Part shown: positions 16,517 through 23,944 of the stretch, one piece after another | Position numbering within the stretch: the stretch's first letter is position 1 | Layout: every line of letters starts with the position of its first letter | From: Bryobacteraceae bacterium | GTDB taxonomy: Bacteria > Acidobacteriota > Terriglobia > Bryobacterales > Bryobacteraceae | Assembly (NCBI GenBank): GCA_030039005.1 | Contig: JASHQT010000568.1 | Coordinates: 1-39,323, forward strand | Length of the DNA: 39,323 nt | Direction of reading: 5' to 3' | Notes under the pieces: generated by a model | Databases searched by the model: none | What the model was told of the DNA's origin: nothing | Seen by the model: the letters and a program-made list of their open reading frames with translations, nothing else | Translations under genes and position numbers: made by a program

Positions 16517-18403
16517 ATGCTCTACTTTCGGTTGATTCCAGTCGTGCCGTGGATTCCCGTCGCGGCGCTTTTCGGGTTGGTGGCAGCGCCATTTCCCGGC
16601 ATTGCGGCGGGGCCGGACGGCGAAGCCATCTACAAACGAAGCTGCGCTCCCTGTCATGACGCCGGCGTGGGTCGCGCGCCCACTCGCGAGGCCTTGCGCG
16701 CCATGTCGCCTGAGCGGGTACTGGCGGCGATGGAATCTGGGCCGATGATCTCGATGGCCAACCGGCAATCGGAAACCGGGCGACGTGCGATCGCCGAATT
16801 TGTCACCGGGAGATCGTTCGATCAGCCGCTGGAGACCGCGCCCTCCGAGGCCGCGATGTGCAAGACACCCGGGGCCCCCTTGGGCGACCTGTCCTCCGGC
16901 CCGGCCTGGAACGGGTGGGGCCAGAATCTGATGAACACACGTTTCCAGGGCGCCGGCGATGCCGGGCTTTCCGCCGCCGACCTACCCCAGCTGAAAGTGA
17001 AATGGGCTTTCGGATTTCCCGCCACGCTGGACGCCAACGCTCATCCCGCTTATGCCAGCGGGCGGATCTTCATCGGCAGCACCAGCGGCAATGTCTATGC
17101 GCTCGATGCCTCCTCGGGCTGCATTCGCTGGTACTTCACCGCGGCCGGCGGCGTACGCTCGGCCATCAGCATCGGCCGCGTGGAGACCGATGAGGGTCCA
17201 CGCTACGCAGCGTTCTTCGGCGACGGCCAGGCTGTCGCCTACGCGGTGGACGCCGAGACCGGCAAGCTGATTTGGAAAACCAAGGTGGAAGACTTTGCGG
17301 TGGGCCACATCACCGGCTCGCCGGTCTTCTATAACAACCGTCTGTACGTGCCCGTGGCTTCGGGCGAAGAAGGCGCCGGAGCGTCGCCCGATTACCAGTG
17401 CTGCCGTTTTCGCGGGAGCATGGTGGCGCTGAATGCATCTACCGGCAAACAAATCTGGAAGACCTACACCATCCCTGAGAGTGCACATAAAACGAAGAAG
17501 AACAAAATCGGCACGCAGCTTTGGGGGCCATCCGGCGCGCCTATCTGGAGCAGCCCGGCGATCGACCTCCAGCGCAACGCGATCTACGCCACCACCGGCG
17601 ACAACTACAGCGACCCCACGACACGCATGAGCGACGCTTTCGTGGCTTTCAATCTCGATAGCGGCAAAATCCTCTGGTCGCGTCAGATGACCGCAAAGGA
17701 TGCTTACACCTCCGCGTGCCGCATTCCCGATAAGACCAATTGCCCCGAATCGAACGGTCCCGATTTCGACTTTAGCTCGGGGCCGATTCTGGTCACGCTG
17801 GCCAATGGCAAGCGCGAGTTGGTAGCCGGGCAGAAATCGGGACTGGTGCATGCCGTGGATCCCGATAATCAAGGCGAACTGTTGTGGAGCACGCGCGTGG
17901 GCCAGGGCGGCACCAACGGCGGCGTGCAGTGGGGCTCGGCTACCGACGGAACGAACGTTTACGTCGCGCTCGCTGATCTCGGCCGCGTCGTGGTTCCCTA
18001 CAGCCTGAGCACGGACGTCGACCCCAAGCGCGGCGGCGGGATGTTCGCGCTGCGGCTGACGAACGGGGAACGCGTCTGGTACACGCCGCCGGTTCCCTGC
18101 GGCGATCGCAAGCGTTGCAGCCCCGCGCAATCGGCCGCGGTCACTGCGATTCCCGGGGTCGCGTTCTCGGGTTCCGTCGACGGCCATCTGCGCGGATATT
18201 CGACGACGGACGGCAAAATCATTTGGGACGTCGACACCGAGCAGGCGTACGAAACCGTCGACGGCGTGCCCGGACACGGCGGCTCAATGGACGGTCCGGG
18301 TCCCGTGATCGCCGGCGGCATGCTATTCGTCAACTCGGGCTACGCAGCCGGCGGCGGCGTGCCCGGCAATGTGCTGCTTGCCTTCTCAGTGGACGGCAAG
18401 TAA
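16517..18403 (+). CDS. Cytochrome c-PQQ-type beta-propeller quinoprotein (polyvinyl-alcohol-dehydrogenase-like)
   Basis: A 628-aa exported protein. A signal peptide of about 31 residues is followed by a class I cytochrome c domain with CAPCH at residues 43-47 and a likely Met ligand near MISMANRQ. The rest, from about 125, is an eight-bladed PQQ-type propeller with blades such as GNVYALDASSGCIRW and GSMVALNASTGKQIW. The order heme then propeller is that of the cytochrome-linked polyvinyl alcohol dehydrogenase group, which oxidises alcohols in the periplasm. Cofactor binding and substrate are not proven; many relatives are annotated only as PQQ-like. GTG 16499 is an alternative start, since GGAGGG lies there. 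The stop is directly followed by the MBL gene. Confidence 0.85.
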   Translation: MLYFRLIPVVPWIPVAALFGLVAAPFPGIAAGPDGEAIYKRSCAPCHDAGVGRAPTREALRAMSPERVLAAMESGPMISMANRQSETGRRAIAEFVTGRSFDQPLETAPSEAAMCKTPGAPLGDLSSGPAWNGWGQNLMNTRFQGAGDAGLSAADLPQLKVKWAFGFPATLDANAHPAYASGRIFIGSTSGNVYALDASSGCIRWYFTAAGGVRSAISIGRVETDEGPRYAAFFGDGQAVAYAVDAETGKLIWKTKVEDFAVGHITGSPVFYNNRLYVPVASGEEGAGASPDYQCCRFRGSMVALNASTGKQIWKTYTIPESAHKTKKNKIGTQLWGPSGAPIWSSPAIDLQRNAIYATTGDNYSDPTTRMSDAFVAFNLDSGKILWSRQMTAKDAYTSACRIPDKTNCPESNGPDFDFSSGPILVTLANGKRELVAGQKSGLVHAVDPDNQGELLWSTRVGQGGTNGGVQWGSATDGTNVYVALADLGRVVVPYSLSTDVDPKRGGGMFALRLTNGERVWYTPPVPCGDRKRCSPAQSAAVTAIPGVAFSGSVDGHLRGYSTTDGKIIWDVDTEQAYETVDGVPGHGGSMDGPGPVIAGGMLFVNSGYAAGGGVPGNVLLAFSVDGK

Positions 18404-19156
18404 TTGAGACTCAGTGATCGATGCTTTGCGATCACCGGTTTGGGCTACTCGCCGCCCTGGACGGTGAATGCCGGCTTCATCATCGGAGATGAAACCACGC
18501 TCATTATCGACACAGGCGCCAATGCGGCTGCGGCGTCGACCATCCACGGCTACGCTTCGCTCGCGCGGCCTTCCAACCGGCAGCTGGTGCTGAACACCGA
18601 GCGCCATTTCGATCACATCGGCGGCAACGGGTTCTTCCGCGATCTCGGCATCAATGTCTACGGGCACGCGAACATCCAGCGAACCGAGGACGAGTTGCGC
18701 GCCGAAGTGGAAGAGTTCAACGCGCAGATCCCGAACGCCGCGCGCCGCGCGCACAAGGAAGCGCAGGTCTTTTATCACCAGACGAAACTCGCGAATCCGA
18801 ATTGCCCGATTGCCGCGGATTCGCGGCTGGATCTCGGCAATTGCGAGATCGAGATCCTGCTCACGCCCGGCCACACGCCGAGCAATATTTCGGTCTGGGC
18901 GCCTTCGGATGAAGTTCTGTATTGTGGCGACTGCTTAGTGAACGGTTATCTGCCTAATCTCGACGCCGGCACACCGCACGATTGGCTGATCTGGCTCCAT
19001 TCGCTCGACCGCATCCATGAGCTCGCGCCGCGGGCCGTTGTTCCCGGCCACGGGCCAATCGCGCAGGGCGCAGACGTTCCCCGCCTCATCGGGAGCGTAC
19101 GTGAGGTTCTCGAACGTGCCGTCGCCAAAGGCCAGTCGCCAACAGCTAAGGGCTAA
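18404..19156 (+). CDS. Metallo-beta-lactamase-fold hydrolase with Glu at the first zinc-ligand position
   Basis: A 250-aa cytoplasmic-type protein without a signal peptide. It starts at TTG 18404, the base after the TAA of the quinoprotein gene, so translation is probably coupled. The metal motif reads ERHFDH (residues 66-71) instead of HxHxDH: Glu66, His68, Asp70, His71. The other ligand positions are intact: His157 (TPGHTPSN), Asp176 (CGDCLV) and His216 (VPGHG). Some PQQ-alcohol-oxidation clusters carry a metallohydrolase of this fold, which suggests a linked job, but this member lacks an export signal. It could also be an unrelated esterase or lyase. The stop overlaps the convergent cupin stop by 4 bases (CTAA shared). 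Confidence 0.85.
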   Translation: MRLSDRCFAITGLGYSPPWTVNAGFIIGDETTLIIDTGANAAAASTIHGYASLARPSNRQLVLNTERHFDHIGGNGFFRDLGINVYGHANIQRTEDELRAEVEEFNAQIPNAARRAHKEAQVFYHQTKLANPNCPIAADSRLDLGNCEIEILLTPGHTPSNISVWAPSDEVLYCGDCLVNGYLPNLDAGTPHDWLIWLHSLDRIHELAPRAVVPGHGPIAQGADVPRLIGSVREVLERAVAKGQSPTAKG

Positions 19157-19527
19157 TCGCCGGTGGGAATAATCCCGGCGTTCTCCACCATTAAAATTAT
19201 GGTGCGCCGCGGCGCTCGCGTGCGGTGAACCACTCCCTTCGGCACAACGAAACCCTGCTGCGGTTTGAGGCTGACGGTGTTGCCTTCCAGATCGATCAGC
19301 AGCTCGCCATCGACCACATAAAAGAACTCGTCGTCGTTGTCGTGCTTGTGCCAATGGTATTCGCCCTGAATCACACCCATGCGCACCACCGAGTCGTTCA
19401 CTTTGCACAGCGTCTGATTGAACCAGGGGTGTATGGTCTCGCCTGCGATCCGAGCGGTATCGATCAACTCGAGCGGCGGATGCAGAATGTTGAGCCGCGT
19501 GTCGTAAGGGTAGCTCGGGGCGGCCAT
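19153..19527 (-). CDS. Single-domain cupin protein
   Basis: A 124-aa cytoplasmic protein with one cupin barrel. Motif 1 is HWHKHDNDDEFFYVVDG (His, His, Glu, then Gly). Motif 2 is PQQGFVVPKGVVHRT with the fourth metal ligand His. Such small cupins bind a divalent metal and act as isomerases, dioxygenases or sugar-acid binders; the reaction cannot be read. ATG 19527 has GGAG six bases upstream and lies 2 bases after the stop of the AMDase-like gene, so the two are co-transcribed. The 3' end overlaps the convergent MBL gene by 4 bases. Confidence 0.85.
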   Translation of the reverse strand: MAAPSYPYDTRLNILHPPLELIDTARIAGETIHPWFNQTLCKVNDSVVRMGVIQGEYHWHKHDNDDEFFYVVDGELLIDLEGNTVSLKPQQGFVVPKGVVHRTRAPRRTIILMVENAGIIPTGD

Positions 19528-19529
19528 GC

Positions 19530-20345
19530 TTAGCTCCGCAGCGGCACGTTTTTGCCGAGCAACGTGCCGTAGCCTTGCACTTGCCCGCTCAACCCCACCA
19601 AGCGGACGCTGGCCCACAGCGCGTGCGGCGTACTCGAAACCACGGGAACTTTGCAGCGTTTTTCGAGCGGCACGATGAGATCCAGCGTTTTCAAAGCGCC
19701 GCAGGAGATCACCAGCGCGTCGGCTTTCGACGCGCCTGCATATACGCCCGCGCTGAAGTTCAGCAATTCATCGGGCGTCACCGGGCCGCGATCGGCGAAG
19801 CTGACAATTCCCAGCCCCTTCACAGAAAGAACCTGAAACCCGGATTCCTCCAAGAATACTTTCAGACGATTGCTGACGTCATCGTCATACGCCGTAGCCA
19901 CGGCCAGCTTGCGCGCGTTCATGGCGCGCAAGCCTTCGACGATCCCGGTGCTCATGGTAGTGGAAGGCAATCCGGTCGCCTTGGTGACGTTCACTTTCAA
20001 CTGGTGCTCGTATTCGGCGCCTTTGTAAAAAGTGAGCGAAGTGCCCATCACCGAGATTGCATTGGCGCCTTCTTTAGCGAGCTTCTGTGCCGCCGGCAGG
20101 ATGTGGACGAATACCCGGTCATACTCTTCGGCCGTCATTTTCGTCAACCCGACGCCTTCGGCTAGAAATCGGACGCCCGAAGGATACAGGAGCTTGGCCT
20201 CGGGAGGAACCGGATAATTGGCCGGCGGGAAGATCATGCCGAGCGTGGGGACATCGGCCGCGGAGCCAGGAACCGCACCGAGGGTCGCGCCAACCGCGCT
20301 TGTGGCTGCTACCTGGAGGAATCGTCGTCGAGAGGTGGTCATCAT
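19530..20345 (-). CDS. Arylmalonate decarboxylase-like protein (Asp/Glu racemase superfamily) with Tat signal
   Basis: A 271-aa protein. Residues 5-11 (SRRRFLQ) plus a hydrophobic stretch to about 30 form a twin-arginine signal. The remainder aligns by eye with Bordetella arylmalonate decarboxylase along its whole length: TLGMIFPPANYPVPP, VMGTSLTFYKGAEY, STTMSTGIVEGLRA, VATAYDDDVSNRL, VISCGALKTLD and VPVVSSTP. The dioxyanion-hole residues Thr102, Ser103 and Tyr153 and the single catalytic Cys215-Gly216 are present. Racemases and maleate isomerases of the fold have a second Cys, here Gly101, so a decarboxylase-like chemistry is favoured. Known AMDases are cytoplasmic; export is unusual. It lies 58 bases after the anti-sigma gene. 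GAGGG precedes ATG 20345. Confidence 0.85.
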   Translation of the reverse strand: MMTTSRRRFLQVAATSAVGATLGAVPGSAADVPTLGMIFPPANYPVPPEAKLLYPSGVRFLAEGVGLTKMTAEEYDRVFVHILPAAQKLAKEGANAISVMGTSLTFYKGAEYEHQLKVNVTKATGLPSTTMSTGIVEGLRAMNARKLAVATAYDDDVSNRLKVFLEESGFQVLSVKGLGIVSFADRGPVTPDELLNFSAGVYAGASKADALVISCGALKTLDLIVPLEKRCKVPVVSSTPHALWASVRLVGLSGQVQGYGTLLGKNVPLRS

Positions 20346-20368
20346 GGTGCCCTCTTGAGCAGTATAGT

Positions 20369-20388
20369 CCCGGAGCGTGCGGTCCGGG
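20369..20388 (-). other. Perfect 6-bp stem, 8-base loop in the anti-sigma/AMDase-like spacer
   Basis: CCCGGA and TCCGGG flank an 8-base loop. On the minus strand the stem is followed by ACTATACTGCTC, not by a T-run, so it is not a standard terminator. It could be a mRNA stability hairpin or attenuator between the sigma/anti-sigma genes and the downstream pair. A TATACT (20366-20361) just after it resembles a -10 box without a matching -35. Confidence 0.35.
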
Positions 20389-20403
20389 CGCTGGGCGCCG
20401 AGG

Positions 20404-21114
20404 TTAGCCCCGCACGTCGATGCTGCTATTGCGGAACGAAATGCGGATGGTCCCGGCTACGCCGTGGCCGAAGGTGGTGGCGGGCGAAAACTCCGTGAAC
20501 AGCAGGCTGTTTTCGATGGAGTGCCGCAGGGCCTCCGTCTGCCCGCCGGGCGCGCTCACGATGGTGAAATCCACCACCTGGCCGTGATCGTCGAGCTGCA
20601 AATCGACGACGGCGTCTTCATCGCTGTTGCTGGCGAACGCGATCGGGCCGGCGAACGCCACCGGCGCCATATACTTCAGGATCGGCTGCGTCGTCAGCAT
20701 GGTGGGCACATCGCCCGCCAGGTTCATCGCGAAGGAGGACTTGAACATCGGCACGAAGATGCTGAACAGGAACAGGGCCGAACACAGGCCCCCGAACGCC
20801 GGGAGCGCGAGCGGACGCATCAGGTTGCGCAGCGATAATTCCACGCGATCCAGCCACCGGCGCCACGCCGTCGCTCCGCCGAAGGATTCGGTCCGCACCT
20901 TGGAGGCGACCACACGCAGACGGGTAGTGAGATCGGCGGGCGGAACGCGCTGCGGCAGCGCCCGCAAGCTCCGCCGAAGATCGGCGTAAAGCTCCGACTC
21001 GAGCGCGCAACGGCGGCAGACGCTCAAATGGCGCTGGAGCTGACGCCGTTCGTCGAACGGCAAAGCATTATCCGCGTACAGCGGTAGTCGTTGTCTGGCG
21101 CTGTTGCACTCCAT
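20404..21114 (-). CDS. Zinc-finger anti-sigma factor with periplasmic TonB-like C-terminal domain
   Basis: A 236-aa single-pass membrane protein. The N-terminal cytoplasmic domain has the ZAS pattern HxxxCxxC (His29, Cys33, Cys36) with a further Cys at residue 3, as in zinc-binding anti-sigma domains that hold ECF sigma factors. A membrane helix spans about 101-124. The outside part (about 160-236) has AVVDLQLDDHGQVVDFTIVS and GTIRISF, resembling a TonB C-terminal/energy-transducing fold that may sense or bind envelope proteins. ATG 21114 lies one base after the sigma factor stop, so translation is coupled and partner levels are matched. Confidence 0.85.
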   Translation of the reverse strand: MECNSARQRLPLYADNALPFDERRQLQRHLSVCRRCALESELYADLRRSLRALPQRVPPADLTTRLRVVASKVRTESFGGATAWRRWLDRVELSLRNLMRPLALPAFGGLCSALFLFSIFVPMFKSSFAMNLAGDVPTMLTTQPILKYMAPVAFAGPIAFASNSDEDAVVDLQLDDHGQVVDFTIVSAPGGQTEALRHSIENSLLFTEFSPATTFGHGVAGTIRISFRNSSIDVRG

Positions 21115-21115
21115 G

Positions 21116-21787
21116 CTATTGGGTCAGCGGCTCGCCGGAAATGCGCGGCGAAGTCCATCGCACACCGGCCTCCTGCTCCAGACGCCCCTCCAAAATTCTT
21201 CGCAAGGCTTCCCGGCCGCGCAGAATGCGCGATTTCACGGTTCCAAGCGAGATATCCAGAACTGTCGCGATATCTTCGTAATTTAAATCCTCGATATCGC
21301 GCAACACCACCGCGGCGCGGAACTTGGGATTCAGCTTCTCCAGCGCCTGTTCCACGAGCGCGCGAGTTTCGCGATCGGCCGCCTGCTCGAACGGGGAGCG
21401 GCCCGGGTCCGTGACGCCTTCAAAATGCGGCGCGCCTTCCTCGGAGCCGAGCGCTACTTCCTGGCGCTGATGGCGGCAAAACCAGCGGCGATGGTTGTAG
21501 GCCTCGTTCACGGTGATCCGGTAAATCCACGTTTTCAGGCTGCTGTTGCCGCGGAAAGAACCGATGCTGCGGAAAACCTTCAAGAAGACCTCTTGCACTA
21601 CGTCTGGCGCATCGCTCGGATCGTTCATCAGGCGGCACACCAGGCTGTAGACTGGCTGCTGGTAGCGCTGGATCAGGATCTCGTAAGCGTCTTCCGATCC
21701 TCGGGCGAGCGCGGTAACCAGCGCGTCCTCCTCGGCATGGGAGAACAGGCACGTTTCGAAGTGTAGACCAACAGCAGTATCGGCCAC
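21116..21787 (-). CDS. ECF-family RNA polymerase sigma factor (RpoE-like)
   Basis: A 223-aa protein with sigma70 region 2 at about 40-105 (YQQPVYSLVCRLMNDPSDAP and DVVQEVFLKVFRSI, the core-binding and -10 recognition part) and region 4 at about 145-205 (RAAVVLRDIEDLNYEDIATV helix-turn-helix), with no region 3, as in ECF factors. The linker is long and acidic (SEEGAPHFEGVTDPGRSPFE). The start is GTG 21787; its ribosome site is weak (GAG about 10 bases before). The anti-sigma gene follows immediately, and an ECF-type promoter at 21861-21888 suggests self-activation. Confidence 0.93.
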   Translation of the reverse strand: MADTAVGLHFETCLFSHAEEDALVTALARGSEDAYEILIQRYQQPVYSLVCRLMNDPSDAPDVVQEVFLKVFRSIGSFRGNSSLKTWIYRITVNEAYNHRRWFCRHQRQEVALGSEEGAPHFEGVTDPGRSPFEQAADRETRALVEQALEKLNPKFRAAVVLRDIEDLNYEDIATVLDISLGTVKSRILRGREALRRILEGRLEQEAGVRWTSPRISGEPLTQ

Positions 21788-21860
21788 AGTCGTCTACTCA
21801 AATTCTAGCCCGGATCCCGCCCGGATGGGGCGCCGTTACGACTTCCGGGTGCTGCTGTAG

Positions 21861-21888
21861 TAGACTCCGGCGGGCGGGCGAAAGTTCC
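21861..21888 (-). promoter_or_regulatory. ECF sigma-type promoter (GGAACTT-N16-GTCTA) of the sigma/anti-sigma operon
   Basis: On the minus strand GGAACTT (21888-21882) is followed after 16 bases by GTCTA (21865-21861). This matches the classic sigmaE-type consensus GAACTT-N16/17-TCTRA closely. Transcription would start near 21853, giving a leader of about 65 bases before GTG 21787. The position directly upstream of an ECF sigma gene fits autoregulation. It sits in the 111-base gap after the toxin gene stop. Confidence 0.65.
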
Positions 21889-21898
21889 CGCGCTCCCT

Positions 21899-22408
21899 TC
21901 AAGCCAGCAGCGCCTTCGCCACCGTGGCCATGGGAAGAAAGAGCGTCCGGGGCTGGCTGGCAAAGACGCGAAAGCCGTAACGCTGGTAGAATGCCGCGGC
22001 GTGGTCGTTCTTCGCGTCCACGAGCAGCGCATAAACGGCCGGCGGCAGATTCATGCTCCGGCGCATGGCGTCGAGCAACAGCATTTCGCCCAAGCCGCGC
22101 CCCTGAAATTTGCGATCCACAGCCAGACGCCCAACCCGCACCGCGGGGAGCGAGGGATAGCGCGGCAAGCGCCTGGACTCTTCGGCAGGCAAATCCACGA
22201 ACGGAATGCCGGCCGAGCCGATGGTGTAATAGCCGGCAACGACGCCATTCGCGGGCTCCATCGCGACAAAGCAGTTGGCCACGCGGCGGCGAGTGTCCTG
22301 GGTAGCTTGAGTCTTTAAATAGCGGTCGAGCGCCTCTTCTCCGCAATCGAACGGTTCGCGATTATGTTCAGCGCCGAGCGGTGCGAAACGGAATGGCGGG
22401 TCGGTCAT
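21899..22408 (-). CDS. GNAT acetyltransferase toxin (TacT/AtaT-like)
   Basis: A 169-aa GNAT-fold protein. The acetyl-CoA pyrophosphate loop is in VDRKFQGRGLGEMLLLDAM (about 98-116), preceded by strand VRVGRLAV. The C-terminal YQRYGF (about 142-147) holds the Tyr used as general acid in TacT-type toxins. The N-terminal EPFDCGEEALDRYLKTQATQ is typical of this toxin branch. Known relatives acetylate the amino acid on charged tRNA and stop translation. The ATG overlaps the antitoxin stop by 4 bases (22405-22408), so the pair is translationally coupled with the antitoxin first. Target tRNA is not readable. Confidence 0.9.
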   Translation of the reverse strand: MTDPPFRFAPLGAEHNREPFDCGEEALDRYLKTQATQDTRRRVANCFVAMEPANGVVAGYYTIGSAGIPFVDLPAEESRRLPRYPSLPAVRVGRLAVDRKFQGRGLGEMLLLDAMRRSMNLPPAVYALLVDAKNDHAAAFYQRYGFRVFASQPRTLFLPMATVAKALLA

Positions 22409-22683
22409 CCCTCGCCGATAAGCTTGCGATACCGCTTGGCCGCCTTGCGCAGGGCCTCATTGGGTTCCGGCGGATTCAGGATCGCTTCGGCGAGTTGCCG
22501 CTGGTCCTCGATAGACAGATGAATGATTTCGGTCTGTTCGATGGCCCGGCAGGCGGCTTCGTCGGCCGCGGCGACCACAAAATCCGTGAGCGTGCGCCCC
22601 TGGATTTCAGCGGCGCGCTTGAGCCGCCCCATGACATCGAGGGGCAAACGGGCTTCGAGGCGTGCAGTAGCTGCGGTACTCAT
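22405..22683 (-). CDS. DUF1778 ribbon-helix-helix antitoxin (TacA-like)
   Basis: A 92-aa protein. The N-terminal ribbon-helix-helix covers about 5-50 (ARLEARLPLDVMGRLKRAAE, TLTDFVVAAADEA) and should bind DNA as a dimer. The C-terminal arm IIHLSIEDQRQLAEAILNPP is the DUF1778 segment that wraps and neutralises the GNAT toxin. The start is ATG 22683. No Shine-Dalgarno precedes it, and the predicted transcription start falls on the A of the ATG, so the message is probably leaderless. Autoregulation through the palindrome at 22694-22710 is expected. Confidence 0.9.
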   Translation of the reverse strand: MSTAATARLEARLPLDVMGRLKRAAEIQGRTLTDFVVAAADEAACRAIEQTEIIHLSIEDQRQLAEAILNPPEPNEALRKAAKRYRKLIGEG

Positions 22684-22689
22684 GTTTCA

Positions 22690-22719
22690 ATCATACGGCA
22701 TTTTGCCGTAAACCGTCAA
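22690..22719 (-). promoter_or_regulatory. Sigma70-type promoter of the toxin-antitoxin operon, predicted leaderless
   Basis: On the minus strand TTGACG (22719-22714) and TATGAT (22695-22690) are separated by 18 bases. Only six bases lie between the -10 box and the antitoxin ATG at 22683, so initiation seven bases after the -10 would use the A of the start codon. This is the best sigma70-like promoter seen in the window. Confidence 0.7.
22694..22710. promoter_or_regulatory. Operator palindrome TACGGCA-N3-TGCCGTA inside the toxin-antitoxin promoter spacer
   Basis: A perfect inverted repeat with 7-base arms and a 3-base centre fills the -35/-10 spacer and covers the first two bases of the -10 box. 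Binding by the ribbon-helix-helix antitoxin, alone or with the toxin, would block RNA polymerase. This fits conditional autoregulation known for DUF1778/GNAT systems. The remaining sequence to 22834 holds nothing else recognisable. Confidence 0.7.
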
Positions 22720-22834
22720 GGATCAAGACAACTGCTTCAATTCCATCATCATAGCGCTCCCGGCTTGGTGATCGAGAACGTCCAGTCGAGTGGGCATCGC
22801 GACCCACATGACAGCGAGCGCGACCCAAACCGAT

Positions 22835-23944
22835 TTATCGCCCATTGGCCGTGACCTCTGCATAATATTTTTCATATTGCGGAATAATGATCGTACTCGC
22901 GAAGCGCTCCACCGCGGTGCGGCGCGCGGCTTCAGCCATGGCGCGATGGCGCGATTCGTCGGTCAACAGCTCAATCGCTCTGCGCGCTTGCGCCTGAATA
23001 TCGCCCACCGGCTCCAGGAACCCGTCCACGCCGTCGGTCACCAGTTCCGGCAATCCGCCGACGCGAGTAGCCACTGCGGGAACGCCGCAGGCCATACCCT
23101 CCAGCGCACCCAATCCGAACGACTCCATTTCGCTCGGCATCAGCAGCACATGCATCTTGGGAAAGAGCCGTTCCACGTGGTCCTGCTTGCCCATGAACGT
23201 GACGTGCCCTTCCAGCCCTAGTTCGCGCGCCAGCCGATGCGCCTCCGGACGGTCCGGCCCGTCGCCCACCATATACAAGTGTGCCGGAACCTCTTTGCGC
23301 ACCTCGGCCAGAACGCGGACGCAATCCGTCACACGCTTCACCGGCCGGAAGTTAGAGATGTGCATCAGGCGTTTTTCATCGTTAGGGCGGTCTTCGATGG
23401 GCTTGTAGATCTCGGTATTCACGAAATTGTAGATGACCCGGATGTCGTTTGCGACGCCGAATACCTCGTGCGTCTCGCGGCGCACGTCCTGGCTGGTGCA
23501 AGTGATCCCGTCGGAGTGCTCGATCGAAAATTTGGTGATCGGAAAGTACGAGCGGTCCAGGCCCACGATGCTCACGTCGGTGCCGTGCAATGTAGTAATG
23601 AACGGCAGGCGCCGCCGCGGGGCGAGCATCTGTTGGGCCAGCATCGCCGCGGTGGAATGCGGGATGGCGTAGTGGACGTGCAGCACGTCCAGGGTGTAAT
23701 CGTCGGCTACTTCGGCCATCCGTGACGCGAGCGCCAGGCAGTAGGGCGGATATTGGAACAGCGGATAGGTGGACACTTCCACTTCGTGATAGTAGATGCG
23801 CGGCGTGCCGGGATCCAGACGGATGGGGTTGGCGTAAGTAATGAAATGCACGTCATGGCCGCGGGTAGCTAGTTCCAGGCCGAGTTCGGTGGCGACGATG
23901 CCGCTGCCGCCGTAGGTCGGGTAGCACGTGATTCCGATTCGCAT
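22835..23944 (-). CDS. bshA: N-acetyl-alpha-D-glucosaminyl L-malate synthase BshA
   Basis: A 369-aa GT4-type glycosyltransferase, the first enzyme of bacillithiol synthesis: UDP-GlcNAc plus L-malate gives GlcNAc-malate. The BshA-type N-terminus GITCYPTYGGSGIVATELG, the FITTLHGTDVSIVG segment and the NFVNTEIY segment are present. The GT4 E-x7-E region is EMESFGLGALEGMACGVPAV near 285-304. It is cytoplasmic. The length fits the family. ATG 23944 overlaps the stop of the upstream GH43-like gene by one base (TGATG), so it is the last gene of a four-gene operon. bshB and bshC are not in the window. Confidence 0.9.
   Translation of the reverse strand: MRIGITCYPTYGGSGIVATELGLELATRGHDVHFITYANPIRLDPGTPRIYYHEVEVSTYPLFQYPPYCLALASRMAEVADDYTLDVLHVHYAIPHSTAAMLAQQMLAPRRRLPFITTLHGTDVSIVGLDRSYFPITKFSIEHSDGITCTSQDVRRETHEVFGVANDIRVIYNFVNTEIYKPIEDRPNDEKRLMHISNFRPVKRVTDCVRVLAEVRKEVPAHLYMVGDGPDRPEAHRLARELGLEGHVTFMGKQDHVERLFPKMHVLLMPSEMESFGLGALEGMACGVPAVATRVGGLPELVTDGVDGFLEPVGDIQAQARRAIELLTDESRHRAMAEAARRTAVERFASTIIIPQYEKYYAEVTANGR

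Noticed and set aside
16982..18277. Long antisense frame (431 codons) opposite the quinoprotein gene
   Set aside because: Same reasoning: high-GC shadow of a well-supported gene, rich in Arg/Ala/Gly without motifs.
21792..21865. GTCTACT / AGTAGAC inverted repeat flanking the sigma leader
   Set aside because: The arms are 60 bases apart and the right arm is the ECF -10 region itself; no further pairing supports a structure.
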